Shown here: positions 22,215 to 32,817 of the stretch, one piece after another | How positions within the stretch are numbered: position 1 is the first letter of the stretch | How the letters are laid out: the number at the start of each line of letters is the position of its first letter | Assembly: GCA_009363875.1 (NCBI GenBank) | Contig: CM018683.1 | Coordinates: forward strand, 48,907,711-48,971,710 | DNA length: 64,000 nt | Direction: 5' to 3' | Source of the DNA: Mikania micrantha | Taxonomy: Eukaryota; Streptophyta; Magnoliopsida; Asterales; Asteraceae | Notes under the pieces: model-generated | Seen by the model: the letters and a program-made list of their open reading frames with translations, nothing else | What the model was told of the DNA's origin: nothing | Database searches by the model: none | Program-made: the position numbers and the translations under genes

Positions 22215-22626
22215 TCAGTTCGTGTTGTTAGTGTTTGTCTGGTTAGCGATCAGGTGAGGGTATTTCTTTATCATTTGGTCCTCTCGTTTCCAGGTAAATT
22301 CCGGTCCACGTCTTGAGTTCCATCGTAGCTTGACTATCGGTATGCGACTAAGTTTAAGTTTATTGATTTCTCGGTCCGTGATCTCAACCGGTTCCTCAAC
22401 AAAGTGTAGTTGCTCATCTATCTGGATTTTCTCTAATGGAAATAGCGAGTGTTTCGTCGGATAAGCACTTCTTGATGTTGGATACATGAAATACGTTGTG
22501 TACGCTACTATGTTCTTGCGGTAAATTTAGCTCATAGGCCACGGGGCCTATACGTTTCGTGATCTCGAATGGTCTGATGTAACGAGGATTCAGCTTACCT
22601 CGTTTCCCGAATCGGATCACTCTCTT
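22215..22626 (-). pseudogene. Integrase C-terminus with chromodomain, element A
   Basis: The minus-strand frame 22,620-22,414 carries the end of integrase, including the RKLNPRY-like and VFHVSN motifs that precede the C-terminal tail. A one-base insertion near 22,437 shifts the frame. The next frame (22,487-22,215) encodes a chromodomain-like segment: IPIVKLRWNS, then FTWKREDQM and KKYPHL. A chromodomain at the integrase end marks chromoviruses (Tekay/Del-type gypsy) and is thought to direct insertion into marked chromatin. It lies 30 bp from the 3' LTR, the normal position. Everything upstream of it was lost by deletion. Confidence 0.8.
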
Positions 22627-22661
22627 CCACGGGGCCTATACGTTGTGTACGCTACTATGTT
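22627..22661. other. Deletion junction with templated filler DNA
   Basis: The 35-bp joint between C protease and A integrase is made of two copied pieces. Bases 22,627-22,644 repeat 22,539-22,556, and 22,638-22,661 repeat 22,491-22,514; the pieces overlap at ATACGTT. Such locally copied filler is typical of end joining with template switching. Confidence 0.85.
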
Positions 22662-24111
22662 TGCCGTTTGCTATCTCAATAGTGTAAGGGGAGTCTAACA
22701 ATTCCTTAACATAATTAAGATGGCATGCAAAGTCGGATGAGATAAAACTCTGATCCGCACCAGTGTCAAATAATATGGATGCATAGAAGTCAGATAAGAG
22801 AAATGTACCCGAGATCACGTTCGGGTCTTGTCGAGCTGCAGCTGCTCCAATCTGGAAGGCTCGTCCTCTTGGTGCTTGAGCCCTTTGTTGATTTCTCTTG
22901 GGACAATCCCGAGAGAAGTGTCCAGGTTCACCACAGTTGTAGCAAGACCTGTGATCAGCAGCAGCAGCAGTAGCTACATTGTTGTTTTTGTTTGGAGCTC
23001 CCGTGCTCCTGCAGCGATTTGCCCAATGGCCAAACTTTCCACAGTTTGTGCACTGCATGCACTGAGTGTTTGGCGCGTGATGATACTGGCAAGTGTTGCA
23101 CAAAGGGGCAGTGCCAGTGTAGGGGTTTCTGACTTGCAGTGGTGGTGGTTGGTTGAGCATTGGAGTTTGAGTAGTAGCAGCAAAGTTTCTAGCCACCTTT
23201 TGTTTCTTTGCCGGACGTTTGTCCGACTTCCTTGAAGTTCCAGCCTTGGCTGTTTCAACCTCCTTCTTGAAGTGACCAGAAGCAACCATCATATCTGTCA
23301 GAGATGCTGACAGTGTAACAGCTAACTCCATGGTAGTAGGGTGGGCGGAAATCACGTGCCCCCGGATACTGGGCGGTAATCCACCAACATACCGCTCTAT
23401 CCTCTTCTCAAGTGTTGGCACCACGTCAGGTGCCAAAGTGGCTAACTCATGAAATCGTGTGGTGTAGGCCAGATGCCCAGCACCAATCATCTCCAGGTTG
23501 AGTAGTTCAGTCTCAACCTTCTTTAGTTCATTTCTTGGGCAAAACTCTGCCCGCAGCATAGCTTTGAAATCATCCCAAGGCATGGCTTGGGCCTCATCCC
23601 GGCCTCTGATCAAAACCTGAGCATTCCACCAAGTTAACGCTCGTTTGTGAAATGAACCAGCAGCATACTTGACTCTGTTCTGTTCAGGACAGCCACTGAT
23701 GTCAAGGGTGGTTTCCATCTTCTCAAACCATTGGATTAATCCAACGGCACCCTCACTGCCACTGAAACTAGGTGGCTTGCAACCTAAAAAGTTCTTGTAG
23801 GCATACTCATGATTCTGTCAGGTGTTGTCGCTGCCTTCTCTAGATGAGTTGACAACGTTGTTGCTGTTGTTGGTGTTGATCCGGTTCATCATCTCGGGAA
23901 TCACATCCCTCAGTTGGCTAGTCAGAAGAGTGGCCAATGCCACAGTAGCAGGGTCCAACTGATGAACCGGTGGTGGTGGAGGTGGAGGTGGAGGCGGTGG
24001 TAAATGTGGAGGAGAGTCAGGCAGTGTCGGTGTAGAAGAATGAGGAGCAGAGTCCTGTGGTGGTAGTGGCAATAAAGCAGGCGGTTGTCTTATTGGCGGC
24101 ATTCTGATCAT
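22662..24111 (-). pseudogene. Gag-protease of nested gypsy element C
   Basis: Gag builds the particle and packages RNA; the protease cuts the polyprotein. The sense start codon at 24,111 opens a Pro-rich N-terminus with a run of about twelve prolines. An in-frame TGA at 23,818-23,820 (probably CGA mutated) breaks the frame, which then continues through the retrotransposon gag core (including ALTWWN) and CCHC zinc knuckles (CMQCTNCGKFGHWANRC; CYNCGEPGHFSRDC). The protease active site DTGADQSF lies near 22,760. The reading frame ends at the filler junction, so RT, RNase H and integrase of this element are gone. Gag belongs with LTR C because the primer site directly adjoins it. Confidence 0.88.
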
Positions 24112-24260
24112 AACCGAAAAGAAATCGGCTAGTGCAGTGATCAGAAGCAGAAGACATATGCAAATAGAATCCTAAGTCACATGATCTCTATATGAGGGTC
24201 CCTAGGTTATAGTCTAAGCCAAACTGTTTAAGTAATATGACCTATATTTCTCTATAACCA

Positions 24261-24274
24261 TGGCTCTGATACCA
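24261..24274 (-). promoter_or_regulatory. Primer binding site of element C
   Basis: Sense TGGTATCAGAGCCA, complementary to the 3' end of initiator Met tRNA, 3 nt from the LTR end at 24,278. Confidence 0.9.
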
Positions 24275-26744
24275 ATCTGTCACACCCCCGGGCCGGCGGG
24301 AACGGATCGTGTTTTCCCGTCGGGCGGAAGGTTCCCGGGGCGCGATATCTTGAATGATAATCAAATGATCAAATGGTTTACATAGCACATGATAATAAGA
24401 ATGAGAAATGCTAACACCTCCATGATATAGAATTACAAGATTAAATTACAATGTATCGTTCATGATTTAATCGAGTAAATCTATCAAAAGAATCAATATA
24501 ACTATATCTTGTATATGTACAAGATATACAAAAGATGATTCATTGTCCTTGTCACCAAAAGCATGCAATACAAAATAAAGCTAGGTCTTCTAAAAGTCCA
24601 CTAGCTTAATCCTTGCATGTATGTATCTACACCTGTTCATCACCTGAGAAAACATGTATTTAAACAAAGTCAACACTAGGTTGGTGAGTTCATAAGTAAG
24701 TTAATTGAAAACCTTGATTCATTCACATGCACAATCATAATATGTATTTTGTTACTTGTATGTCATTTGTTCACTTGTTCACCCAATGGCTTCTCAATAG
24801 TTATATTTACAAGTAATATATCATCCTAGTAGTAATGCTTATATATAGTGCATATGTAAGGGAACTAAGCCCTAGCCAACATCCCACCACATCACTACTA
24901 GAACTCCACACAACTTGCAATACAACTATTGATTTCCATTCCCAATCCACATGTCCATATCATTCTTGAATCACCTGTGATAACTTGTATAGAATATTAT
25001 AATGATGTAATTGTAGTTATCGAACCAAAGTTTAGATAACCATTATATGTTAAGGATATTAGATTTATCAAATCTGTTCCTTGTATTATTCTATATTTGT
25101 GGGGTTAACTGTTGTTACACTGTTAAATATTAAGAGTGTTAGTTAACCACTTGCAATTTGTTCTTGAACTATAGTGCATAGAGCCTAAAAGGAATCCATT
25201 GAAATCCTCACGTAATCAGATTTCAATGCATCCGATTTACCTCTACCACCTTGTATGTCTAGTGTCCTCAACGAAATCTATTACTAGTAGTGTAACATGA
25301 GAGAAGATCACTTTCTCAACCTACTAGTCAATAAGATTTTTGCTAGATTAATTACTTATCACTGCAGATTAATATCACCATGTGTCGCTTTCCAGAACCT
25401 GACTTGAGGTCGCCCTGTCACCGGTCATACGTTACCGACCAATGAATCAATACGATCAACATACTAGCCCTACAAGCTAGAGGTTTGTCAAACCTATGGT
25501 ACCACTATGCTATCGTCGGTTTAGTCACATCAAACTAATTAAAGGGGCTTACATGATCAACTTGTACAATTGGCACATGATTGAAGTGATATAATACAAC
25601 AAGTCAATAGTAACTAATTGTAATTGTATTCATCTTTGATATTGTTCTCATTGTCATATGTTCTCCTTGTTATTAACAAAGTTAATTAAGAGCTTGTCTT
25701 ATTACATTATGTTAATCATTTGAATGAATGATGTTGTTATCATGAAGTTACATTATCATGATTATCATTCTTTGTTCCATGTTCTCTTGTAATGTGCGTT
25801 GAGTTGTAAAGCTAAGTGTTAAAAGGATTTATCCTATTACACTTACTTAACTCTTGTGTCGAATGTTATTACAAAGATATGTAATATCTTTGTACATTCA
25901 TATGTTTGTCTGTGATTGTCCCAATATTGTCTATGTAAAAATAACTAAGTGTTATAAGATAAAATCTTATAACTATGTTATTCCAATGTATTGATGAACT
26001 AATAAATATATTATTTTGTTCATCTGATTATCCCTGTCATGTCATAATCATACAAGCATGCATACAATGATAAGCGATAATAAACAATTAAGTATTATCT
26101 AAATCAAAGTATAAATAACATGTTAAGCAGAATTTTTAAATAAATAAAAGTAAACATGTTTCTCAGCCCTGAGAGTTTAAAATCAGTTAAGATTAAAGTA
26201 AAAGGGGCATATGAACTCACCTTGTTGTTGTAGGGTTGACTTAGCTTAGAAAGAAGAAATGCACGCGCTCTTGATTGTACTTGTAGTAGTTTTCACGATC
26301 CTATATTGATTTCATGTTGTTGCAACCTATAAGTATAAGTTGTATTTGGTTTGTGCGCGTGTAGGGGTTAGCCCTACAGTCGGCTAACAATCGTGAGTTG
26401 CGATCATCATTTGGCCCCGTGTATTTGCCATTGACTTTAGAATCGCTCGTGTTAATTAAGTGAATCATTAAAATTCGCTTATTAGTTTTAAGTTCACTTG
26501 CTTTATCGTCATGCTATGAGAGTTCCTAAGTTTCAACTTAGGTTTTAGGTTTAAACTTAACAACCTTTTAGAATGATATGTTTAATCTTTTGAATTTCGT
26601 AATGACCCTAACTTGTCACCCTTGTCATGAAATTAAAGTGAATAGATGGTGAGGTATGAATTATTCCTTGACATTACGTGTTTCTGAATTGATTTCCAAG
26701 TCTCATGTTTTCTCAAATATCACTTGAGCCGAATGATGTCAACA

Positions 26745-26970
26745 TGGGCCTTAAGAGTTATACGTGGGCCTTATGCGATATGTTGGGCCGAATAGATCAT
26801 TGTGGGCCGAAGCACTCCCATTAGTCGGTTAAATTGTGGGTCGAATAACATCGGCCAGAAATAATATTGGGCTAGACATGGTTGCTATTGGGGCAAATTA
26901 ATAACGTGTGGGCCAAATAATTCAATTCTTGGGCCGGTTAGGATGTAATAGAGTTAACTGAATGAAGTTG
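26745..26970. repeat. TGGGCC word cluster in LTR C
   Basis: About eight TGGGCC or close variants (TGGGCCTT, TGGGCCGA) within 225 bp, each followed by unrelated sequence. TGGGCC is the same hexamer as in the G1 arrays, here with irregular spacing. Confidence 0.6.
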
Positions 26971-27042
26971 GGCCTTATGTTATACCGATCGAAGATGGTG
27001 ACCGAATTCAGTCCAGCGAACCTTCTCAAGGTTCTGACTTAT

Positions 27043-27405
27043 GGTTCGGCAGCAGCCCTTCCGGCGAACCTTAAGGTTTGTGTATGTCAGGGTTCGGCCA
27101 CATGGGAAGAAACAGGTTCGTGACTCTCAATAAGATGGTTCACCTGATGTAGTGTGGTCCGGCACCCATAAAGGTTCGGCTTGTGTGTGGGTTCACCGGC
27201 GGGAGATTCGGCAGAGGGCTCGGCAGTCAAGCAGGGTTCGGCTCATGAACAAAGGGTTCGGTGGTGTAGAAAGGTTCGCGAGAAGATCAAGGGTTCGTGG
27301 GGCTTCACTGGTTCACCACCCTAGGGAGAAGGTTCGTTCCCATGAGGTTCGTTGACTAATCAAACAGATTCGCTCATGAGAGTTCGCAGAAGGGTTCGGT
27401 CTTGG
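27043..27405. repeat. GGTTCG word array in LTR C
   Basis: About twelve GGTTCG(G/T/C) words in one orientation, plus a few reverse ones (GCGAACC), at 15-45 bp spacing, with unrelated sequence between. In sense the word is CGAACC. It lies inside predicted intron 1. The plus-strand frame 27,152-27,355 here is a by-product. Confidence 0.75.
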
Positions 27406-27817
27406 CCACGAACCTGTGTTCATCTTCATCGAGTTGGTCACGGCCGACTGATCTGAGGTTAGCAACATACGTAGGTTGTTTTTCTTGGGTCCAGTCGTTC
27501 GAAAGGAGGTGCCATAAACTGGTTATGGGTATGTGGCTCTAGTATATGCATGAAAACCCTAATTTTCGAAGGTTTTCAAGCTTCATACCTCTGACTTGAG
27601 TGGCCAAAGCCTCAGATCTGCCGTACTTTCTTGTAGAGGAGATCAAGAGCTTCGCATGGGTTCAAGAATCACCGAATTTCGTTGGGTATTGAAGGAGTTA
27701 TGGAGCTTTGAAGATCAACAATGGAGATTTCTTTTTAGAGAGAAAAAGGTTCGGGAGTTGGACTAGAGAGAGAGAAGCTGATTGAATTTATGAGGAATTA
27801 GCCTCATTAGTTGCTTT

Positions 27818-27826
27818 TATACTAAG
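27818..27826 (-). promoter_or_regulatory. Core promoter (TATA box) of LTR C
   Basis: In sense, CTTAGTATAAAAGCAAC followed 40-70 nt later by a CT-repeat leader (CTTCTCTCTCTC). The order matches LTR P (TATAAAAG then CT-rich leader). The position is accurate to a few bases. Confidence 0.55.
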
Positions 27827-28604
27827 GGTGGTGTTCGGGTTTGTTTCGGTGGCTCGGTTCGCGTTTTCGTCGCGTATCCGGAACTTTACGCGTATTTAAT
27901 TGTAATAAATAAAAGAAGATAATTTTAATTAATTGATGAGTTTCAAAATTGTAAAAATGTTAAATATTTTATTTTATTAAATTAATTTCGTTCGTGTCGT
28001 GTTTTCGTTTTCGTTTCGTCGAATCGCGTCACCATCGCGCGTATTCGTTCGAATCGTCATTCGAACGAACACGACGATGGTTTTGCTTTCCGACTTTTGT
28101 TTTCTACTTCCCAGTCATCATTTCAGAACGTTAAACTCACAGATATGTTTGTGTGAATCGTCACCCACGCAAACACATTGTCAGTTCGTTATTCTGAAAC
28201 GACACTGTAAATTATGTTTGAATTGTGTTTCCTCACTGTCGGACTCAACTAAACGTTCTGATATCACATTGTTTTCACATTGAATTGTCGGCCATCTGAT
28301 TCCTGTCATCTATGAATATCAGATCGCAACCGATTTGTTTTTGTCATTCGCTTGAACATCATTGCTTCTCATGTTTAGTTGTGTTAACTGTACTTAGGTT
28401 TTCACTTAAATACACACAACTAATGTTTCAATTGAGTGTTGTACTTACAGTATTTAAGTTTACACAAAATACATACAATTGTTTCTTGTAAATCTGAATT
28501 CTGTTAGCACAAATACTGTGTATACACATGAAATCACACATAGTTACTGTTGAAAGTACACGCACCGTATGGACTTGCCGGCTGATCCGGTACTAGTTGT
28601 CACA

Positions 28605-30545
28605 GTCTATGATTGCCCAGATGGTATCGCATCCACTTGTCGTCATGGGTAGTTTCGTGATGAAATCCTTCGAAATCTGTTCCCATTTCCATACCGGGAT
28701 TTCGGGTTGTTGAAATCACCCCGATGGTTTCTGATATTCGACCTTTACTTTAGAACAAGTCAAGCACTTGCTCACATAAGCCGCGATCTCCGACTTCATA
28801 TTAGGCCACCAATAAGTCATCTTCAGGTCGTGGTACATCTTGTCAGAACCTGGATGTACAGAATATCGGCTTTTGTGTGCTTCGTCCATCACTACACTCC
28901 TCAATCCTCAGTAGTGTGGAATCCAAATCCGATCAATAAGATAGTAGGCTCCGTCAGCCTTCACCTCCAATTGTTTATCCATGTCTTGCAAGGATTCATG
29001 AGTTAGGTTTTTGGTTTTTAGGGCTTCCTGTTGTGTGGTTCGAATCAGATTGGGTAGCTCTGAGTGAATCGTAATCTGTAGTGCACGTACGTGCTTGGTT
29101 GTTTCCTTTCGGCTCAACGCGTCAGCTAATACGTTAACTTTCCCAGGGTGGTACTTGATAGCACAGTCATAATCGCCTATCAGCTCAACTCATCTGCGTT
29201 GTCTCATGTTCAGTTCCTTCTGGTCGAAGATGTGTTGTAGGCTCTTATGATCGGTAAATATGGTGCATTTTGTGCCGTATAGGTAGTGTCGCCAGATCCT
29301 TAGTGCGAACACCAAGGCTCCCAATTCCATGTCATGGATTGTATAGTTCTTCTCTTGCACCTTCAGTTGTCATGACGCGTAAGCTATAACCTTCTCACGT
29401 TGCATTAACACACAACCGAGTCCCTGTTTGGATGTGTCACAATAAACTGCGAAATCATCACATCCCTCCAATAGCGATAAGATCGGTGCACTGCATAATT
29501 GCTGCTTCAACAGATTGAAAGCAGACTCCTGTTTCTCTCCCCATTCGAACTTCTTGTCTTCATGTGTCAAGGATGTTAGTGGTTGCGCGATCTTTGAGAA
29601 TCCCTCGATAAACCGCCTGTAGTACCCTGCCAATCCTAGAAATTGTCGCACCTCGATTGGAGTCTTGGGTGCTTCCCAATTCTTAATAGCTTCAATCTTG
29701 GTTGGGTCTACATGTATCCCCTTTCTCGTTGACCACGTGTCCAAGAAACCGGACTTCACGAATCCAAAAGTCGTACTTGGAGAATTTCGCGTATAACTGC
29801 TCGTCTTTAGTAGCTCCAAGACAAGCCTTAAGTCTTCAGCATGCTCCTCCCAATTCTCGAATTAGATCAGGACATCGTCAATGAACACGATTACGAATTT
29901 GTCGAGGTATGGCTTGCACATGTGATTCATGAGGTCCATGAATACGGCTGGTGCATTGGTTAGTCCGAAAGGCATGACCAAGAATTCGTAATGCCCATAT
30001 TGTGTCCTAAAGGCTGTCTTAGAAATATCATTTTCATGTATCCTCAGTTGGTGACAACCGGATCTCAAATCGATCTTCGAATAGTAGCATGACCTTTGCA
30101 TTGGTCAAACAAATCTTCTATTCGTGGTAATGGGTATCGATTCTTGATCATCACCTTGTTCAACTCTCGGTAGTCGATACACATTCGGAAAAGATCTGTC
30201 TTTCTTCCTTACAACAAAACCGGTGCTCCCTAGGGCAAGAAGCTCGGTCTGATAAATCCTTTGTTTAACAACTCTTGCAGTTGGTTAGACAGCTCTTGCA
30301 TCTTAGTTGGAGCCAATCGGTATGGTGCTTTGGCTATCGGTGCTACTCCTGGTGTAAGGTCTATCTGAAACTTGACTTGTCCCTCTGGTGGTAATCCGGG
30401 TAGATCTTTGGGAAAGACTTCGGGGAACTCACGGACAACGTCGATATCTTCAATCTTCCTTTCCTTCTTCGGTTGTTCCGTGATGAAAGCTAGTATCGTA
30501 GGATATCCCTTTTGCAGATACTTGCTAGCCTTCATGCATGACATG
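28605..30545 (-). pseudogene. Pol of element A: RT, RNase H, partial integrase
   Basis: In sense from 30,544: the end of protease linker and RT N-terminus (PEVFPKDLPGLPP, then IDLTPG), the RT core with YGHYEFLVMPFGLTNAP and the FIDD active site (about 29,890), RNase H with YCDTSKQGLGCVLM and HDMELGALVFAL, then the integrase zinc region (SRYSVHPGSDKMYHD, YWWPNMK, CLTCSKVK). Several stops interrupt it (near 30,228, 29,862, 29,368, 29,195, 28,907 and 28,715), and a segment of RT near 30,110-30,230 is scrambled. Coding stops at 28,605 where LTR C is inserted, just before the integrase catalytic core. It is non-functional. Confidence 0.88.
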
Positions 30546-30565
30546 TTGTTTAGGGGGATTCCCCG

Positions 30566-32069
30566 TCATTCTCCCTGTATAGAGATCTGATTTCCATTTG
30601 GCAACATAACTAATACTATCTTCTCGTTGCATACGATCTTGGCTTGGTTATCAGATAGCCAATCAATTCTAACCACCACATCGAAGCTCCCGAGAGTTAC
30701 CGACATTAGGCCAATTTCGAGTTCGTGATCCGCCAGTATCATGACGCATCCTCTGAAGATGTGTTGTGTCTTAATCATTTTGTCGTCGGCTAACTCTACG
30801 GAGCACTTATAGTCTAGTGGTGTTGGGATAGTGTTAAGCAGTTTACTAAATTTACTAGAGATAAAGCTCCTATCGGCACCAGTTTCAAATAACATAATAG
30901 CACAGCCATTATAAAAAAAGAAAAGAAATGTACCGGTCACGATGTTAAGATCATCTTTAGCTTCTCCAGATCCGATAACGAAAGCCCTACCCCTTGCAGC
31001 GTTGCCTCCTTTCTTGTTTTGCGGGCAGTCTCAGCGCATGTCACCGGGCTTTCCGCAGGTGAAGCATCCCCTTTGTGTGCCGTTTCCGTTTGTGTTCGGC
31101 TTCGGGTTGACACGACAATCCCTCGTCATATGTCTGTTTCTCCCACATCTTGTACACTTGATCCTATTGCATGGGCCAAAGTGATGGTATGAGCAGTTGT
31201 TGCACTTGGGGTAGTTACCCTGGTATACTCTCTTGCCTTGAGCATCAGATTGAGTGGTAGTAAAGACTTTGGCTGGTGTGGGGCAATGTTGGGGTTGGTT
31301 GTTGTGGTGAGAAGGTCATGTTGCTACTTGGCTCCCACTTCCGCTTGGTCTCTTAGGGTTTAAATGCTCACCCCTCTTCGACAGTTTGCCTTGGGCTACT
31401 GCCTGATCAGTTAATTTGTGGGCTAAAAGGATAGTCGGTTGAATGAGTGTAGGGTCGGATGTAGTGACCATGCTTTGTATCTGCTCCGGCAGGCCACTAA
31501 TGAATTGCTCGATCTTCTTATACTCCGGAGTCACCATCACTGGAAACAGCCTACACAGCTCATGAAATCGAGTAACATACAGCTCGATCTCCGAGCCCAC
31601 CATCTTGTGTACCCAAAATTGTTCCTCTAGCTTCTTGATTTCATTTCGTGGATAATATTCCTCTTGGAGCATCCGGGTAAACTCCTCCCATGCAATGGAG
31701 TTGGCAGCTTCCAGTCCTAGTGTCTGGACATGGGTTTCCACCAGGTGAGGGCCTGGCCCTCCAGGGTTCCGGTGGCGAACTTGACTCTGTTTTCGTCCGC
31801 GCAGTCGCACATGGAGAAAACAGATTCGGCTTTCTTAATCCATTGGAGCGTCCCTACTGCTCCTTCTGTACCCTTAAATGTGTGCGGATGGCAGCTAAGA
31901 AAGGTCTTGAATGTGCATCCCCTAGGGTTGTTCCGGGATCCACTGTTGGTGCCGCCGGTCTCGCTATTGACCCGGTTTGCCTCGTATTCAGCAATTTCCT
32001 GGTTAACTCTTCGTTCAACCAGTGCCTTGATGGTTGCTGAGCCAACAGTGCGTTTGTGTGCTTAGACAT
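30566..32069 (-). pseudogene. Gag-protease of element A
   Basis: Start codon at 32,069 in sense. The gag core is split by frameshifts near 31,895 and 31,810; the frame 31,810-31,316 carries the middle of gag (EEYYPRNEIKKLEEQFW). Zinc knuckle segments follow (CTRCGRNRHMTRDC; CFTCGKPGDMR), the second broken by TGA. The protease frame 30,940-30,566 has FETGADRSF where the family has DTG: the catalytic Asp is Glu. Good similarity to the G1 gag-protease at 59,824-61,560. Confidence 0.85.
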
Positions 32070-32800
32070 ACTTTCCTCTTCCAGTCATGTTAGTTCTATA
32101 TAGAGCAGATAGTGAGTTACTTACTATTAGAGTTAGTTGTGTGTTAGCATGTACAGAGAGAATTCATCATAAGTTTCAAATATAATTTCAAAAGTACAAT
32201 AGGAAATAAACTATTCGGTTTAAATAGTGGAGTTCTAATTTCCACTAGCAGTGGTGTACTACTCAGTTTCCCTCGTGGGTGTAGCTTATCATCTGAATTT
32301 GCCAGAATTCGTATGTACCTATAAATTCATGATTACGTTGGCCACCATAATCTTCAATTTATCGTACGCAGTCATTCTAGTTCATTCAATATCAAGCTAC
32401 TAAACACCTTAGGGTTCGAAGTTTGATTTCTGAGTGTCGATAGTAAGGTTACAGTCCACAAACATGCGCCATTTGACTGGGTTTACAGTCAAGAAAGAGG
32501 CTGGGAAAGGCATTCGATTCGAGTTAGATTGTGCTAGAGGAGTCTTCTTCAGGGCATAGAAGAGTTCCCTTCGGTCTTGAGTTCGCCTTTTCGCTAATCC
32601 CCTTGCACAGGTCGCATGTGCAGTCGAATTTGAAAACAGACTAAGGGTGCTAGAGACATGATCGTAGGAGTTAGATAAAGTCACAAAGCATATTGCTAAA
32701 CTATGCACATAATATGCTGTGTGAAACTAGTGTAGTGTTAAGTGTAGAGCTATGGCTATAGTCTAAGTTTACTGCATGTAAACCTAGTTCTCTATAACCA
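32070..32800. other. Leader between primer site and gag of element A
   Basis: About 730 bp of untranslated leader. The minus frame 32,409-32,708 (99 codons) has no recognisable domain. Nothing like the acidic upstream reading frame of the G1 element is seen here. Confidence 0.55.
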
Positions 32801-32814
32801 AGGCTCTGATACTA
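32801..32814 (-). promoter_or_regulatory. Primer binding site of element A
   Basis: Sense TAGTATCAGAGCCT, two mismatches from the initiator Met tRNA complement TGGTATCAGAGCCA. It lies 3 nt from the LTR end at 32,818. Confidence 0.8.
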
Positions 32815-32817
32815 GTC

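Larger units (their letters stand above)
24644..27588 (-). other. Putative leader introns of LTR C
   Basis: Sense minus. Donor 1 GTCAGAG|GTATGAAG (27,588) pairs with acceptor TATACTTATAG ending at 26,327. Mini-exon 26,221-26,326 (106 nt). Donor 2 CAACAAG|GTGAGTTCAT (26,220) pairs with acceptor ACATGTTTTCTCAG ending at 24,644, with branch-like GTTGACTTTG 20-30 nt upstream. Intron 2 is 1577 nt. Confidence 0.4.
24278..28604 (-). mobile_element. 5' LTR of nested element C (4327 bp)
   Basis: Sense start TGTGACAACTAGTACCGG (28,604) and end CCCGGGGGTGTGACA (24,278), followed by the primer site. It interrupts element A integrase right after the segment GCDTIWA. The 5-bp duplicate expected on the far side was lost with the deletion. 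At 4.3 kb it is unusually long. It contains U3 (28,604 to about 27,830), a TATA box, a CGAACC word array (27,043-27,405) and TGGGCC words (26,745-26,970). It does not pair with LTR A, which is a different family. Confidence 0.85.

Noticed and set aside
22828..23235. Plus-strand frame of 135 codons inside the gag of element C
   Set aside because: It is the antisense shadow of the zinc-knuckle region.
19414..28604. LTR A and LTR C as the two LTRs of one element
   Set aside because: Their sequences differ outside the terminal motif. LTR A pairs with 32,818-34,394 by sequence and by the GTCTC duplicate.
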